DNA from: Nemophila menziesii
Lineage: Eukaryota; Streptophyta; Magnoliopsida; Boraginales; Hydrophyllaceae
Assembly: GCA_029959085.1 (NCBI GenBank)
Contig: JARWIR010000173.1
Location: 2,501-66,500, forward strand
Reading direction: 5' to 3'
Length of the DNA stretch: 64,000 bases
The notes beneath the pieces are model-generated. The model had not been told where the DNA came from and did not search any database. It saw only the letters and a list, made by a program, of their open reading frames with translations. Both the position numbers and the translations under genes were made by a program. Position 1 is the stretch's first letter; every line of letters starts with the position of its first letter. Shown piece by piece: positions 50,350-63,686 of this stretch.

Positions 50350-51830
50350 TACGTTTAAGGACCGTCAAAAAGCACTTTGGAGACCCTCACAAAACCCCTC
50401 GGAACCCCCTAACGACCCCCGAAAACCCTGGCACCCCCCTCAAAAACCCGTAAAAAGCACGACGAGGCCCTGAAAACCCGAAAAAAGGACGATTAAAAAA
50501 GTCCGAAAAATCCCTTGAAAACACAAAAGAGGCTTCCAAAAGACCCATAAAAAGCACCAAAAACCCCTAAAACCCCCAACAGAACCCCCAGAAACCCCGA
50601 AATAACCCCCCAGAACCCCTCGAAACGTCTAAAAACCCCCGGAAAGCCCCCAAGGGCCCTAAAAGACCCCTTGAAAAGCCCCCAATATCCCCAAAAACGC
50701 CCAAAAATACGTTTAAGGACCGTCAAAAAGCACTTTGGAGACCCTCCCAAAACCCCTCGGAACCCCCTAACGACCCCCGAAAACCCTGGCACCCCCCTCA
50801 AAAACCCGTAAAAAGCACGACGAGGCCCTGAAAACCCGAAAAAGGGACGATTAAAAAAGTCCGAAAAATCCCTTGAAAACACAAAAGAGCCTCCCAAAAG
50901 ACCCATAAAAAGCACCAAAAACCCCTAAAACCCCTAAAACCCCCAACAGAACCCCCAGAAACCCCGAAATAACCCCCCAAAACCCCTCGAAACGTCTAAA
51001 AACCCCCGGAAAGCCCCCAAGGGCCCTAAAAGACCCCTTGAAAAGCCCCCAATATCCCCAAAAACGCCCAAAAATACGTTTAAGAACCGTCAAAAAGCAC
51101 TTTGGAGACCCTCACAAAACCCCTCGGAACCCCCTAACGACCCCCGAAAACCCTGGCACCCCCCTCAAAAACCCGTAAAAAGCACGACGAGGCCCTGAAA
51201 ACCCGAAAAAAGGACGATTAAAAAAGTCCGAAAAATCCCTTGAAAACACAAAGGAGGCTCCCAAAAGACCCATAAAAAGCACCAAAAACCCCTAAAACCC
51301 CCCAACAGAACCCCCAGTAACCCCGAAATAACCCCCCAGAACCCCTCGAAACGTCTAAAAACCCCCGGAAAGCCCCCAAGGGCCCTAAAAGACCCCTTGA
51401 AAAGCCCCCAATATCCCCAAAAACGCCCAAAAATACGTTTAAGGACCGTCAAAAAGCACTTCGGAGACCCTCACAAAACCCCTCGGAACCCCCTAACGAC
51501 CCACGAAAACCCTGGCACCCCCCTCAAAAACCCGTAAAAAGCACGACGAGGCCCTGAAAACCCGAAAAAAGGACGATTAAAATTGTCCGAAAAATCCCTT
51601 GAAAACACAAAGGAGGCTCCCAAAAGACCCATAAAAAGCACCAAAAACCCCTAAAACCCCCCAACAGAACCCCCAGTAACCCCGAAATAACCCCCCAGAA
51701 CCCCTCGAAACGTCTAAAAACCCCCGGAAAGCCCCCAAAGCCCTAAAAGACCCCTTGAAAAGCCCCCAATATCCCCAAAAACGCCCAAAAATACGTTTAA
51801 GGACCGTCAAAAAGCACTTTGGAGACCCTC
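50350..51830. repeat. Copied segment, copy 1 (partner at 57,190-58,660)
   Basis: About four units match at an offset of 6,833. Shared rare marks are the duplicated 9-bp element, GTTTAAGAACC (51,082 and 57,914), CACTTCGGAG (51,459 and 58,292), AAATTGTCC (51,581 and 58,413) and the shortened CCAAAGCCC. The match ends where this copy has CCCTCCC and the other has CCCTCAC. Confidence 0.85.
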
Positions 51831-53619
51831 CCAAAACCCCTCGGAACCCCCTAACGACCCCCGAAAACCCTGGCACGCCCCTCAAAAACCCGTAAAAAGC
51901 ACGACGAGGCCCTGAAAACCCGAAAAAAGGGCGATTAAAAAAGTCCGAAAAATCCCTTGAAAACACAAAGGAGGCTCCCAAAAGACCCATATAAAGCACC
52001 AAAAACCCATAAAACCCCCAACAGAACCCCCAGTAACCCCGAAATAACCCCCCAGAACCCCTCGAAACGTCTAAAAACCCCCGGAAAGCCCCCAAGGGCC
52101 CTAAAAGACCCCTTGAAAAGCCCCAATATCCCCAAAAACGCCCAAAAATACGTTTAAGGACCGTCAAAAAGCACTTTGGAGACCCTCCCAAAACCCCTCG
52201 GAACCCCCTAACGACCCCCGAAAACCCTGGCACCCCCCTCAAAAACCCGTAAAAAGCACGACGAGGCCCTGAAAACCCGAAAAAAGGACGATTAAAAAAG
52301 TCCGAAAAATCCCTTGAAAACACAAAGGAGGCTCCCAAAAGACCCATAAAAAGCACCAAAAACCCCTAAAACCCCCCAACAGAACCCCCAGTAACCCCGA
52401 AATAACCCCCCAGAACCCCTCGAAACGTCTAAAAACCCCCGGAAAGCCCCCAAGGGCCCTAAAAGACCCCTTGAAAAGCCCCCAATATCCCCAAAAACGC
52501 CCAAAAATACGTTTAAGGACCGTCAAAAAGCACTTTGGAGACCCTCCCAAAACCCCTCGGAACCCCCTAACGACCCTCGAAAACCCTGGCACCCCCCTCA
52601 AAAACCCGTAAAAAGCACGACGAGGCCCTGAAAACCCGAAAAAAGGACGATTAAAAAAGTCCGAAAAATCCCTTGAAAACACAAAAGAGGCTCCCAAAAG
52701 ACCCATAAAAAGCACCAAAAACCCCTAAAACCCCCAACAGAACCCCCAGAAACCCCGAAATAACCCCCCAGAACCCCTCGAAACGTCTAAAAACCCCCGG
52801 AAAGCCCCCAAGGGCCCTAAAAGACCCCTTGAAAAGCCCCCAATATCCCCAAAAACGCCCAAAAATACGTTTAAGGACCGTCAAAAAGCACTTTGGAGAC
52901 CCTCCCAAAACCCCTCGGAACCCCCTAACGACCCCCGAAAACCCTGGCACCCCCCTCAAAAACCCGTAAAAAGCACGACGAGGCCCTGAAAACCCGAAAA
53001 AGGGACGATTAAAAAAGTCCGAAAAATCCCTTGAAAACACAAAAGAGCCTCCCAAAAGACCCATAAAAAGCACCAAAAACCCCTAAAACCCCCAACAGAA
53101 CCCCCAGAAACCCCGAAATAACCCCCCAAAACCCCTCGAAACGTCTAAAAACCCCCGGAAAGCCCCCAAGGGCCCTAAAAGACCCCTTGAAAAGCCCCCA
53201 ATATCCCCAAAAACGCCCAAAAATACGTTTAAGGACCGTCAAAAAGCACTTTGGAGACCCTCACAAAACCCCTCGGAACCCCCTAACGACCCCCGAAAAC
53301 CCTGGCACCCCCCTCAAAAACCCGTAAAAAGCACGACGAGGCCCTGAAAACCCGAAAAAAGGACGATTAAAAAAGTCCGAAAAATCCCTTGAAAACACAA
53401 AGGAGGCTCCCAAAAGACCCATAAAAAGCACCAAAAACCCCTAAAACCCCCCAACAGAACCCCCAGTAACCCCGAAATAACCCCCCAGAACCCCTCGAAA
53501 CGTCTAAAAACCCCCGGAAAGCCCCCAAGGGCCCTAAAAGACCCCTTGAAAAGCCCCCAATATCCCCAAAAACGCCCAAAAATACGTTTAAGGACCGTCA
53601 AAAAGCACTTTGGAGACCC

Positions 53620-56120
53620 TCACAAAACCCCTCGGAACCCCCTAACGACCCCCGAAAACCCTGGCACCCCCCTCAAAAACCCGTAAAAAGCACGACGAGG
53701 CCCTGAAAACCCGAAAAAAGGACGATTAAAAAAGTCCGAAAAATCCCTTGAAAACACAAAGGAGGCTCCCAAAAGACCAATAAAAAGCACCAAAAACCTC
53801 TAAAACCCCCAACAGAACCCCCAGAAACCCCGAAATAACCCCCCAGAACCCCTCGAAACGTCTAAAAACCCCCGGAAAGCCCCAAAGGGCCCTAAAAGAC
53901 CCCTTGAAAAGTCCCCAATATCCCCAAAAACACCCAAAAATACGTTTAATGACCGTCAAAAAGCACTTTGGAGACCCTCCCAAAACCCCTCGGAACCCCC
54001 TAACGACCCCCGAAAACCCTGGCACCCCCCTCAAAAACCCGTAAAAAGCACGACGAGGCCCTGAAAACCCAAAAAAAGGACGATTAAAAAAGTCCGAAAA
54101 ATCCCTTGAAAACACAAATGAGGCTCCCAGAAGACCCATAAAAAGCACCAAAAACCCCTAAAACCCCCAACAGAACCCCCAGAAACCCCGAAATAACCCC
54201 CCAGAACCCCTCGAAACGTCTAAGAACCCCCGGAAAGCCCCCAAGGGCCCTAAAAGACCCCTTGAGAAGCCCCCAATATCCCCAAAAACGCCCAAAAATA
54301 CGTTTAAGGACCGTAAAAAAGCACTTTGGAGACCCTCCCAAAACCCCTCGGAACCCCCTAACGACCCCGAAAACCCTGGCACCCCCCTCAAAAACCCGTA
54401 AAAAGCACGACGAGGCCCTGAAAACCCGAAAAAAGGACGATTAAAAAAGTCCGAAAAATCCCTTGAAAACACAAAAGAGGCTCCCAAAAGACCCATAAAA
54501 AGCACCAAAAACCCCTAAAACCCCCAACAGAACCCCCAGAAACCCCGAAATAACCCCCCAGAACCCCTCGAAACGTCTAAAAACCCCCGGAAAGCCCCCA
54601 AGGGCCCTAAAAGACCCTTTGAAAAGCCCCCAATATCCCCAAAAACGCCCAAAAATACGTTTAAGGACCGTCAAAAAGCACTTTGGAGACCCTCCCAAAA
54701 CCCCTCGGAACCCCCTAACGACCCCCGAAAACCCTGGCACCCCCCTCAAAGACCCGTAAAAAGCACGACGAGACCCTGAAAACCCGAAAAAGGGACGATT
54801 AAAAAAGTCCGAAAAATCCCTTGAAAACACAAAAGAGGCTCCCAAAAGACCCATAAAAAGCATCAAAAACCCCTAAAACCCCCAACAGAACCCCCAGTAA
54901 CCCCGAAATAACCCCCCAGAACCCCTCGAAACGTCTAAAAACCCCCGGAAAGCCCCCAAGGGCCCTAAAAGACCCCTTGAAAAGCCCCCAATATCCCCAA
55001 AAACGCCCAAAAATACGTTTAAGGACCGTCAAAAAGCACTTTGGAGACCCTCCCAAAACCCCTCGGAACCCCCTAACGACCCTCGAAAACTCTGGCACCC
55101 CCCTCAAAAACCCGTAAAAAGCACGACGAGGCCCTGAAAACCCGAAAAAAGGACGATTAAAAAAGTCCGAAAAATCCCTTGAAAACACAAAAGAGGCTTC
55201 CAAAAGACCCATAAAAAGCACCAAAAACCCCTAAAACCCCCAACAGAACCCCCAGAAACCCCGAAATAACCCCCCAGAACCCCTCGAAACGTCTAAAAAC
55301 CCCCGGAAAGCCCCCAAGGGCCCTAAAAGACCCCTTGAAAAGCCCCCAATATCCCCAAAAACGCCCAAAAATACGTTTAAGGACCGTCAAAAAGCACTTT
55401 GGAGACCCTCCCAAAACCCCTCGGAACCCCCTAACGACCCCCGAAAACCCTGGCACCCCCCTCAAAAACCCGTAAAAAGCACGACGAGGCCCTGAAAACC
55501 CGAAAAAGGGACGATTAAAAAAGTCCGAAAAATCCCTTGAAAACACAAAAGAGCCTCCCAAAAGACCCATAAAAAGCACCAAAAACCCCTAAAACCCCTA
55601 AAACCCCCAACAGAACCCCCAGAAACCCCGAAATAACCCCCCAAAACCCCTCGAAACGTCTAAAAACCCCCGGAAAGACCCCAAGGGCCCTAAAAGACCC
55701 CTTGAAAAGCCCCCAATATCCCCAAAAACGCCCAAAAATACGTTTAAGGACCGTCAAAAAGCACTTTGGAGACCCTCACAAAACCCCTCGGAACCCCCTA
55801 ACGACCCCCGAAAACCCTGGCACCCCCCTCAAAAACCCGTAAAAAGCACGACGAGGCCCTGAAAACCCGAAAAAAGGACGATTAAAAAAGTCCGAAAAAT
55901 CCCTTGAAAACACAAAGGAGGCTCCCAAAAGACCCATAAAAAGCACCAAAAACCCCTAAAACCCCCCAACAGAACCCCCAGTAACCCCGAAATAACCCCC
56001 CAGAACCCCTCGAAACGTCTAAAAACCCCCGGAAAGCCCCCAAGGGCCCTAAAAGACCCCTTGAAAAGCCCCCAATATCCCCAAAAACGCCCAAAAATAC
56101 GTTTAAGGACCGTCAAAAAG
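53620..56120. repeat. Copied segment, copy 2 (partner at 44,650-47,150)
   Basis: It has the same order of rare marks as its partner. A private change is AAAAGACCAATAAA near 53,772. Beyond about 56.1 kb the next unit is an AGAGCCTCCC type in this copy but a GTTTAATGACC type in the other, marking the end of the match. Confidence 0.8.
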
Positions 56121-57189
56121 CACTTTGGAGACCCTCCCAAAACCCCTCGGAACCCCCTAACGACCCCCGAAAACCCTGGCACCCCCCTCAAAAACCCGTA
56201 AAAAGCACGACGAGGCCCTGAAAACCCGAAAAAGGGACGATTAAAAAAGTCCGAAAAATCCCTTGAAAACACAAAAGAGCCTCCCAAAAGACCCATAAAA
56301 AGCACCAAAAACCCCTAAAACCCCTAAAACCCCCAACAGAACCCCCAGAAACCCCGAAATAACCCCCCAAAACCCCTCGAAACGTCTAAAAACCCCCGGA
56401 AAGACCCCAAGGGCCCTAAAAGACCCCTTGAAAAGCCCCCAATATCCCCAAAAACGCCCAAAAATACGTTTAAGGACCGTCAAAAAGCACTTTGGAGACC
56501 CTCACAAAACCCCTCGGAACCCCCTAACGACCCCCGAAAACCCTGGCACCCCCCTCAAAAACCCGTAAAAAGCACGACGAGGCCCTGAAAACCCGAAAAA
56601 AGGACGATTAAAAAAGTCCGAAAAATCCCTTGAAAACACAAAGGAGGCTCCCAAAAGACCCATAAAAAGCACCAAAAACCCCTAAAACCCCCCAACAGAA
56701 CCCCCAGTAACCCCGAAATAACCCCCCAGAACCCCTCGAAACGTCTAAAAACCCCCGGAAAGCCCCCAAGGGCCCTAAAAGACCCCTTGAAAAGCCCCCA
56801 ATATCCCCAAAAACGCCCAAAAATACGTTTAAGGACCGTCAAAAAGCACTTTGGAGACCCTCACAAAACCCCTCGGAACCCCCTAACGACCCCCGAAAAC
56901 CCTGGCACCCCCCTCAAAAACCCGTAAAAAGCACGACGAGGCCCTGAAAACCCGAAAAAAGAACGATTAAAAAAGTCCGAAAAATCCCTTGAAAACACAA
57001 AGGAGGCTCCCAAAAGACCCATAAAAAGCACCAAAAACCCCTAAAACCCCCCAACAGAACCCCCAGTAACCCCGAAATAACCCCCCAGAACCCCTCGAAA
57101 CGTCTAAAAACCCCCGGAAAGCCCCCAAGGGCCCTAAAAGACCCCTTGAAAAGCCCCCAATATCCCCAAAAACGCCCAAAAATACGTTT

Positions 57190-58660
57190 AAGGACCGTCA
57201 AAAAGCACTTTGGAGACCCTCACAAAACCCCTCGGAACCCCCTAACGACCCCCGAAAACCCTGGCACCCCCCTCAAAAACCCGTAAAAAGCACGACGAGG
57301 CCCTGAAAACCCGAAAAAAGGACGATTAAAAAAGTCCGAAAAATCCCTTGAAAACACAAAAGAGGCTTCCAAAAGACCCATAAAAAGCACCAAAAACCCC
57401 TAAAACCCCCAACAGAACCCCCAGAAACCCCGAAATAACCCCCCAGAACCCCTCGAAACGTCTAAAAACCCCCGGAAAGCCCCCAAGGGCCCTAAAAGAC
57501 CCCTTGAAAAGCCCCCAATATCCCCAAAAACGCCCAAAAATACGTTTAAGGACCGTCAAAAAGCACTTTGGAGACCCTCCCAAAACCCCTCGGAACCCCC
57601 TAACGACCCCCGAAAACCCTGGCACCCCCCTCAAAAACCCGTAAAAAGCACGACGAGGCCCTGAAAACCCGAAAAAGGGACGATTAAAAAAGTCCGAAAA
57701 ATCCCTTGAAAACACAAAAGAGCCTCCCAAAAGACCCATAAAAAGCACCAAAAACCCCTAAAACCCCTAAAACCCCCAACAGAACCCCCAGAAACCCCGA
57801 AATAACCCCCCAAAACCCCTCGAAACGTCTAAAAACCCCCGGAAAGCCCCCAAGGGCCCTAAAAGACCCCTTGAAAAGCCCCCAATATCCCCAAAAACGC
57901 CCAAAAATACGTTTAAGAACCGTCAAAAAGCACTTTGGAGACCCTCACAAAACCCCTCGGAACCCCCTAACGACCCCCGAAAACCCTGGCACCCCCCTCA
58001 AAAACCCGTAAAAAGCACGACGAGGCCCTGAAAACCCGAAAAAAGGACGATTAAAAAAGTCCGAAAAATCCCTTGAAAACACAAAGGAGGCTCCCAAAAG
58101 ACCCATAAAAAGCACCAAAAACCCCTAAAACCCCCCAACAGAACCCCCAGTAACCCCGAAATAACCCCCCAGAACCCCTCGAAACGTCTAAAAACCCCCG
58201 GAAAGCCCCCAAGGGCCCTAAAAGACCCCTTGAAAAGCCCCCAATATCCCCAAAAACGCCCAAAAATACGTTTAAGGACCGTCAAAAAGCACTTCGGAGA
58301 CCCTCACAAAACCCCTCGGAACCCCCTAACGACCCCCGAAAACCCTGGCACCCCCCTCAAAAACCCGTAAAAAGCACGACGAGGCCCTGAAAACCCGAAA
58401 AAAGGACGATTAAAATTGTCCGAAAAATCCCTTGAAAACACAAAGGAGGCTCCCAAAAGACCCATAAAAAGCACCAAAAACCCCTAAAACCCCCCAACAG
58501 AACCCCCAGTAACCCCGAAATAACCCCCCAGAACCCCTCGAAACGTCTAAAAACCCCCGGAAAGCCCCCAAAGCCCTAAAAGACCCCTTGAAAAGCCCCC
58601 AATATCCCCAAAAACGCCCAAAAATACGTTTAAGGACCGTCAAAAAGCACTTTGGAGACC
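57190..58660. repeat. Copied segment, copy 2 (partner at 50,350-51,830)
   Basis: It carries the same five rare marks in the same order as its partner. AAATTGTCC occurs a third time near 59,488, next to a CATATAAAGC unit, so part of this material was copied again locally. Confidence 0.85.
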
Positions 58661-59849
58661 CTCACAAAACCCCTCGGAACCCCCTAACGACCCCCGAAAA
58701 CCCTGGCACCCCCCTCAAAAACCCGTAAAAAGCACGACGAGGCCCTGAAAACCCGAAAAAAGGACGATTAAAAAAGTCCGAAAAATCCCTTGAAAACACA
58801 AAGGAGGCTCCCAAAAGACCCATAAAAAGCACCAAAAACCCCTAAACCCCCCCAACAGAACCCCCAGTAACCCCGAAATAACCCCCCAGAACCCCTCGAA
58901 ACGTCTAAAAACCCCCGGAAAGCCCCCAAGGGCCCTAAAAGACCCCTTGAAAAGCCCCCAATATCCCCAAAAACGCCCAAAAATACGTTTAAGGACCGTC
59001 AAAAAGCACTTTGGAGACCCTCACAAAACCCCTCGGAACCCCCTAACGACCCCCGAAAACCCTGGCACCCCCCTCAAAAACCCGTAAAAAGCACGACGAG
59101 GCCCTGAAAACCCGAAAAAAGAACGATTAAAAAAGTCCGAAAAATCCCTTGAAAACACAAAGGAGGCTCCCAAAAGACCCATAAAAAGCACCAAAAACCC
59201 CTAAAACCACCCAACAGAACCCCCAGTAACCCCGAAATAACCCCCCAGAACCCCTCGAAACGTCTAAAAACCCCCGGAAAGCCCCCAAGGGCCCTAAAAG
59301 ACCCCTTGAAAAGCCCCCAATATCCCCAAAAACGCCCAAAAATACGTTTAAGGACCGTCAAAAAGCACTTTGGAGACCCTCCCAAAACCCCTCGGAACCC
59401 CCTAACGACCCCCGAAAACCCTGGCACCCCCCTCAAAAACCCGTAAAAAGCACGACGAGGCCCTGAAAACCCGAAAAAAGGACGATTAAAATTGTCCGAA
59501 AAATCCCTTGAAAACACAAAGGAGGCTCCCAAAAGACCCATATAAAGCACCAAAAACCCATAAAACCCCCAACAGAACCCCCAGTAACCCCGAAATAACC
59601 CCCCAGAACCCCTCGAAACGTCTAAAAACCCCCGGAAAGCCCCCAAAGCCCTAAAAGACCCCTTGAAAAGCCCCCAATATCCCCAAAAACGCCCAAAAAT
59701 ACGTTTAAGGACCGTCAAAAAGCACTTTGGAGACCCTCCCAAAACCCCTCGGAACCCCCTAACGACCCCCGAAAACCCTGGCACCCCCCTCAAAAACCCG
59801 TAAAAAGCACGACGAGGCCCTGAAAACCCGAAAAAAGAACGATTAAAAA

Positions 59850-61190
59850 AGTCCGAAAAATCCCTTGAAAACACAAAGGAGGCTCCCAAAAGACCCATAA
59901 AAAGCACCAAAAACCCCTAAAACCCCCCAACAGAACCCCCAGAAACCTCGAAATAACCCCCCAGAACCCCTCGAAACGTCTAAAAACCCCCGGAAAGCCC
60001 CAAAGGGCCCTAAAAGACCCCTTGAAAAGCCCCCAATATCCCCAAAAACGCCCAAAAATACGTTTAAGGACCGTCAAAAAGCACTTTGGAGACCCTCCCA
60101 AAACCCCTCGGAACCCCCTAACGACCCCCGAAAACCCTGGCACCCCCCTCAAAGACCCGTAAAAAGCACGACGAGGCCCTGAAAACCCGAAAAAAGGACG
60201 ATTAAAAAAGTCCGAAAAATCCCTTGAAAACACAAAAGAGGCTCCCAAAAGACCCATAAAAAGCACCAAAAACCCCTAAAACCCCCAACAGAACCCCCAG
60301 AAACCCCGAAATAACCCCCCAGAACCCCTCGAAACGTCTAAAAACACCCGGAAAGCTCCCAAGGGCCCTAAAAGACCCCTTGAAAAGCCCCCAATATCCC
60401 CAAAAACGCCCAAAAATACGTTTAAAGACCGTCAAAAAGCACTTTGGAGACCCTCCCAAAACCCCTCGGAACCCCCTAACGACCCCCGAAAACCCTGGCA
60501 CCCCCCTCAAAAACCCGTAAAAAGCACGACGAGGCCCTGAAAACCCAAAAAAAGGACGATTAAAAAATTCCGAAAAATCCCTTGAAAACACAAAGGAGGC
60601 TCCCAAAAGACCCATAAAAAGCACCAAAAACCCCTAAAACTCCCAACAGAACCCCCAGAAACCCCGAAATAACCCCTCAGAACCCCTCGAAACGTCTAAA
60701 AACCCCCGGAAAGCCCCCAAGGGCCCTAAAAGACCCCTTGAAAAGCCCCCAATATCCTCAAAAACGCCCAAAAATACGTTTAAGGACCGTCAAAAAGCAC
60801 TTTGGAGACCCTCCCAAAACCCCTCGGAACCCCCTAACGACCCCCGAAAACCCTGGCACCCCCCTCAAAAACCCGTAAAAAGCACGACGAGGCCCTGAAA
60901 ACCCAAAAAAAGGACGATTAAAAAAGTCCGAAAAATCCCTTGAAAACACAAATGAGGCTCCCAGAAGACCCATAAAAAGCACCAAAAACCCCTAAAACCC
61001 CCAACAGAACCCCCAGAAACCCCGAAATAACCCCCCAGAACCCCTCGAAACGTCTAAGAACCCCCGGAAAGCCCCCAAGGGCCCTAAAAGACCCCTTGAA
61101 AAGCCCCCAATATCCCCAAAAACGCCCAAAAATACGTTTAAGGACCGTAAAAAAGCACTTTGGAGACCCTCCCAAAACCCCTCGGAACCC
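59850..61190. repeat. Copied segment, copy 2 (partner at 24,100-25,440)
   Basis: This copy has small private changes, including CCTCGAAATAACC near 59,946, AAAATTCCG near 60,566 and ATCCTCAAAAACG near 60,755. A fresh start of the same series may lie at the right window edge, where the CACCCGGAAAGCTCCC variant appears again near 63,926. Confidence 0.7.
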
Positions 61191-63686
61191 CCTAACGACC
61201 CCCGAAAACCCTGGCACCCCCCTCAAAAACCCGTAAAAAGCACGACGAGGCCCTGAAAACCCGAAAAAAGGACGATTAAAAAAGTCCGAAAAATCCCTTG
61301 AAAACACAAAAGAGGCTCCCAAAAGACCCATAAAAAGCACCAAAAACCCCTAAAACCCCCAACAGAACCCCCAGAAACCCCGAAATAACCCCCCAGAACC
61401 CCTCGAAACGTCTAAAAACCCCCGGAAAGCCCCCAAGGGCCCTAAAAGACCCTTTGAAAAGCCCCCAATATCCCCAAAAACGCCCAAAAATACGTTTAAG
61501 GACCGTCAAAAAGCACTTTGGAGACCCTCCCAAAACCCCTCGGAACCCCCTAACGACCCCCGAAAACCCTGGCACCCCCCTCAAAGACCCGTAAAAAGCA
61601 CGACGAGACCCTGAAAACCCGAAAAAGGGACGATTAAAAAAGTCCGAAAAATCCCTTGAAAACACAAAAGAGGCTCCCAAAAGACCCATAAAAAGCACCA
61701 AAAACCCCTAAAACCCCCAACAGAACCCCCAGTAACCCCGAAATAACCCCCCAGAACCCCTCGAAACGTCTAAAAACCCCCGGAAAGCCCCAAAGGGCCC
61801 TAAAAGACCCCTTGAAAAGCCCCCAATATCCCCAAAAACGCCCAAAAATACGTTTAAGGACCGTCAAAAAGCACTTTGGAGACCCTCCCAAAACCCCTCG
61901 GAACCCCCTAACGAACCTCGAAAACCCTGGCACCCCCCTCAAAAACCCGTAAAAAGCACGACGAGGCCCTGAAAACCCGAAAAAAGGACGATTAAAAAAG
62001 TCCGAAAAATCCCTTGAAAACACAAAAGAGGCTTCCAAAAGACCCATAAAAAGCACCAAAAACCCCTAAAACCCCCAACAGAACCCCCAGAAACCCCGAA
62101 ATAACCCCCCAGAACCCCTCGAAACGTCTAAAAACCCCCGGAAAGCCCCCAAGGGCCCTAAAAGACCCCTTGAAAAGCCCCCAATATCCCCAAAAACGCC
62201 CAAAAATACGTTTAAGGACCGTCAAAAAGCACTTTGGAGACCCTCCCAAAACCCCTCGGAACCCCCTAACGACCCCCGAAAACCCTGGCACCCCCCTCAA
62301 AAACCCGTAAAAAGCACGACGAGGCCCTGAAAACCCGAAAAAGGGACGATTAAAAAAGTCCGAAAAATCCCTTGAAAACACAAAAGAGCCTCCCAAAAGA
62401 CCCATAAAAAGCACCAAAAACCCCTAAAACCCCCAACAGAACCCCCAGAAACCCCGAAATAACCCCCCAAAACCCATCGAAACGTCTAAAAACCCCCGGA
62501 AAGCCCCCAAGGGCCCTAAAAGACCCCTTGAAAAGCCCCCAATATCCCCAAAAACGCCCAAAAATACGTTTAAGGACCGTCAAAAAGCACTTTGGAGACC
62601 CTCACAAAACCCCTCGGAACCCCCTAACGACCCCCGAAAACCCTGGCACCCCCCTCAAAAACCCGTAAAAAGCACGACGTGGCCCTGAAAACCCGAAAAA
62701 AGGACGATTAAAAAAGTCCGAAAAATCCCTTGAAAACACAAAGGAGGCTCCCAAAAGACCCATAAAAAGCACCAAAAACCCCTAAAACCCCCCAACAGAA
62801 CCCCCAGTAACCCCGAAATAACCCCCCAGAACCCCTCGAAACGTCTAAAAACCCCCGGAAAGCCCCCAAGGGCCCTAAAAGACCCCTTGAAAAGCCCCCA
62901 ATATCCCCAAAAACGCCCAAAAATACGTTTAAGGACCGTCAAAAAGCACTTTGGAGACCCTCACAAAACCCCTCGGAACCCCCTAACGAACCCCGAAAAC
63001 CCTGGCACCCCCCTCAAAAACCCGTAAAAAGCACGACGAGGCCCTGAAAACCCGAAAAAAGGACGATTAAAAAAGTCCGAAAAATCCCTTGAAAACACAA
63101 AGGAGGCTCCCAAAAGACCCATAAAAAGCACCAAAAACCCCTAAAATCCCCCAACAGAACCCCCAGTAACCCCGAAATAACCCCCCAGAACCCCTCGAAA
63201 CGTCTAAAAACCCCCGGAAAGCCCCCAAAGCCCTAAAAGACCCCTTGAAAAGCCCCCAATATCCCCAAAAACGCCCAAAAATACGTTTAAGGACCGTCAA
63301 AAAGCACTTTGGAGACCCTCCCAAAACCCCTCGGAACCCCCTAACGACCCCCGAAAACCCTGGCACCCCCCTCAAAAACCCGTAAAAAGCACGACGAGGC
63401 CCTGAAAACCCGAAAAAAGGGCGATTAAAAAAGTCCGAAAAATCCCTTGAAAACACAAAGGAGGCTCCCAAAAGACCCATATAAAGCACCAAAAACCCAT
63501 AAAACCCCCAACAGAACCCCCAGTAACCCCGAAATAACCCCCCAGAACCCCTCGAAACGTCTAAAAACCCCCGGAAAGCCCCCAAGGGCCCTAAAAGACC
63601 CCTTGAAAAGCCCCCAATATCCCCAAAAACGCCCAAAAATACGTTTAAGGACCGTCAAAAAGCACTTTGGAGACCCTCCCAAAACC

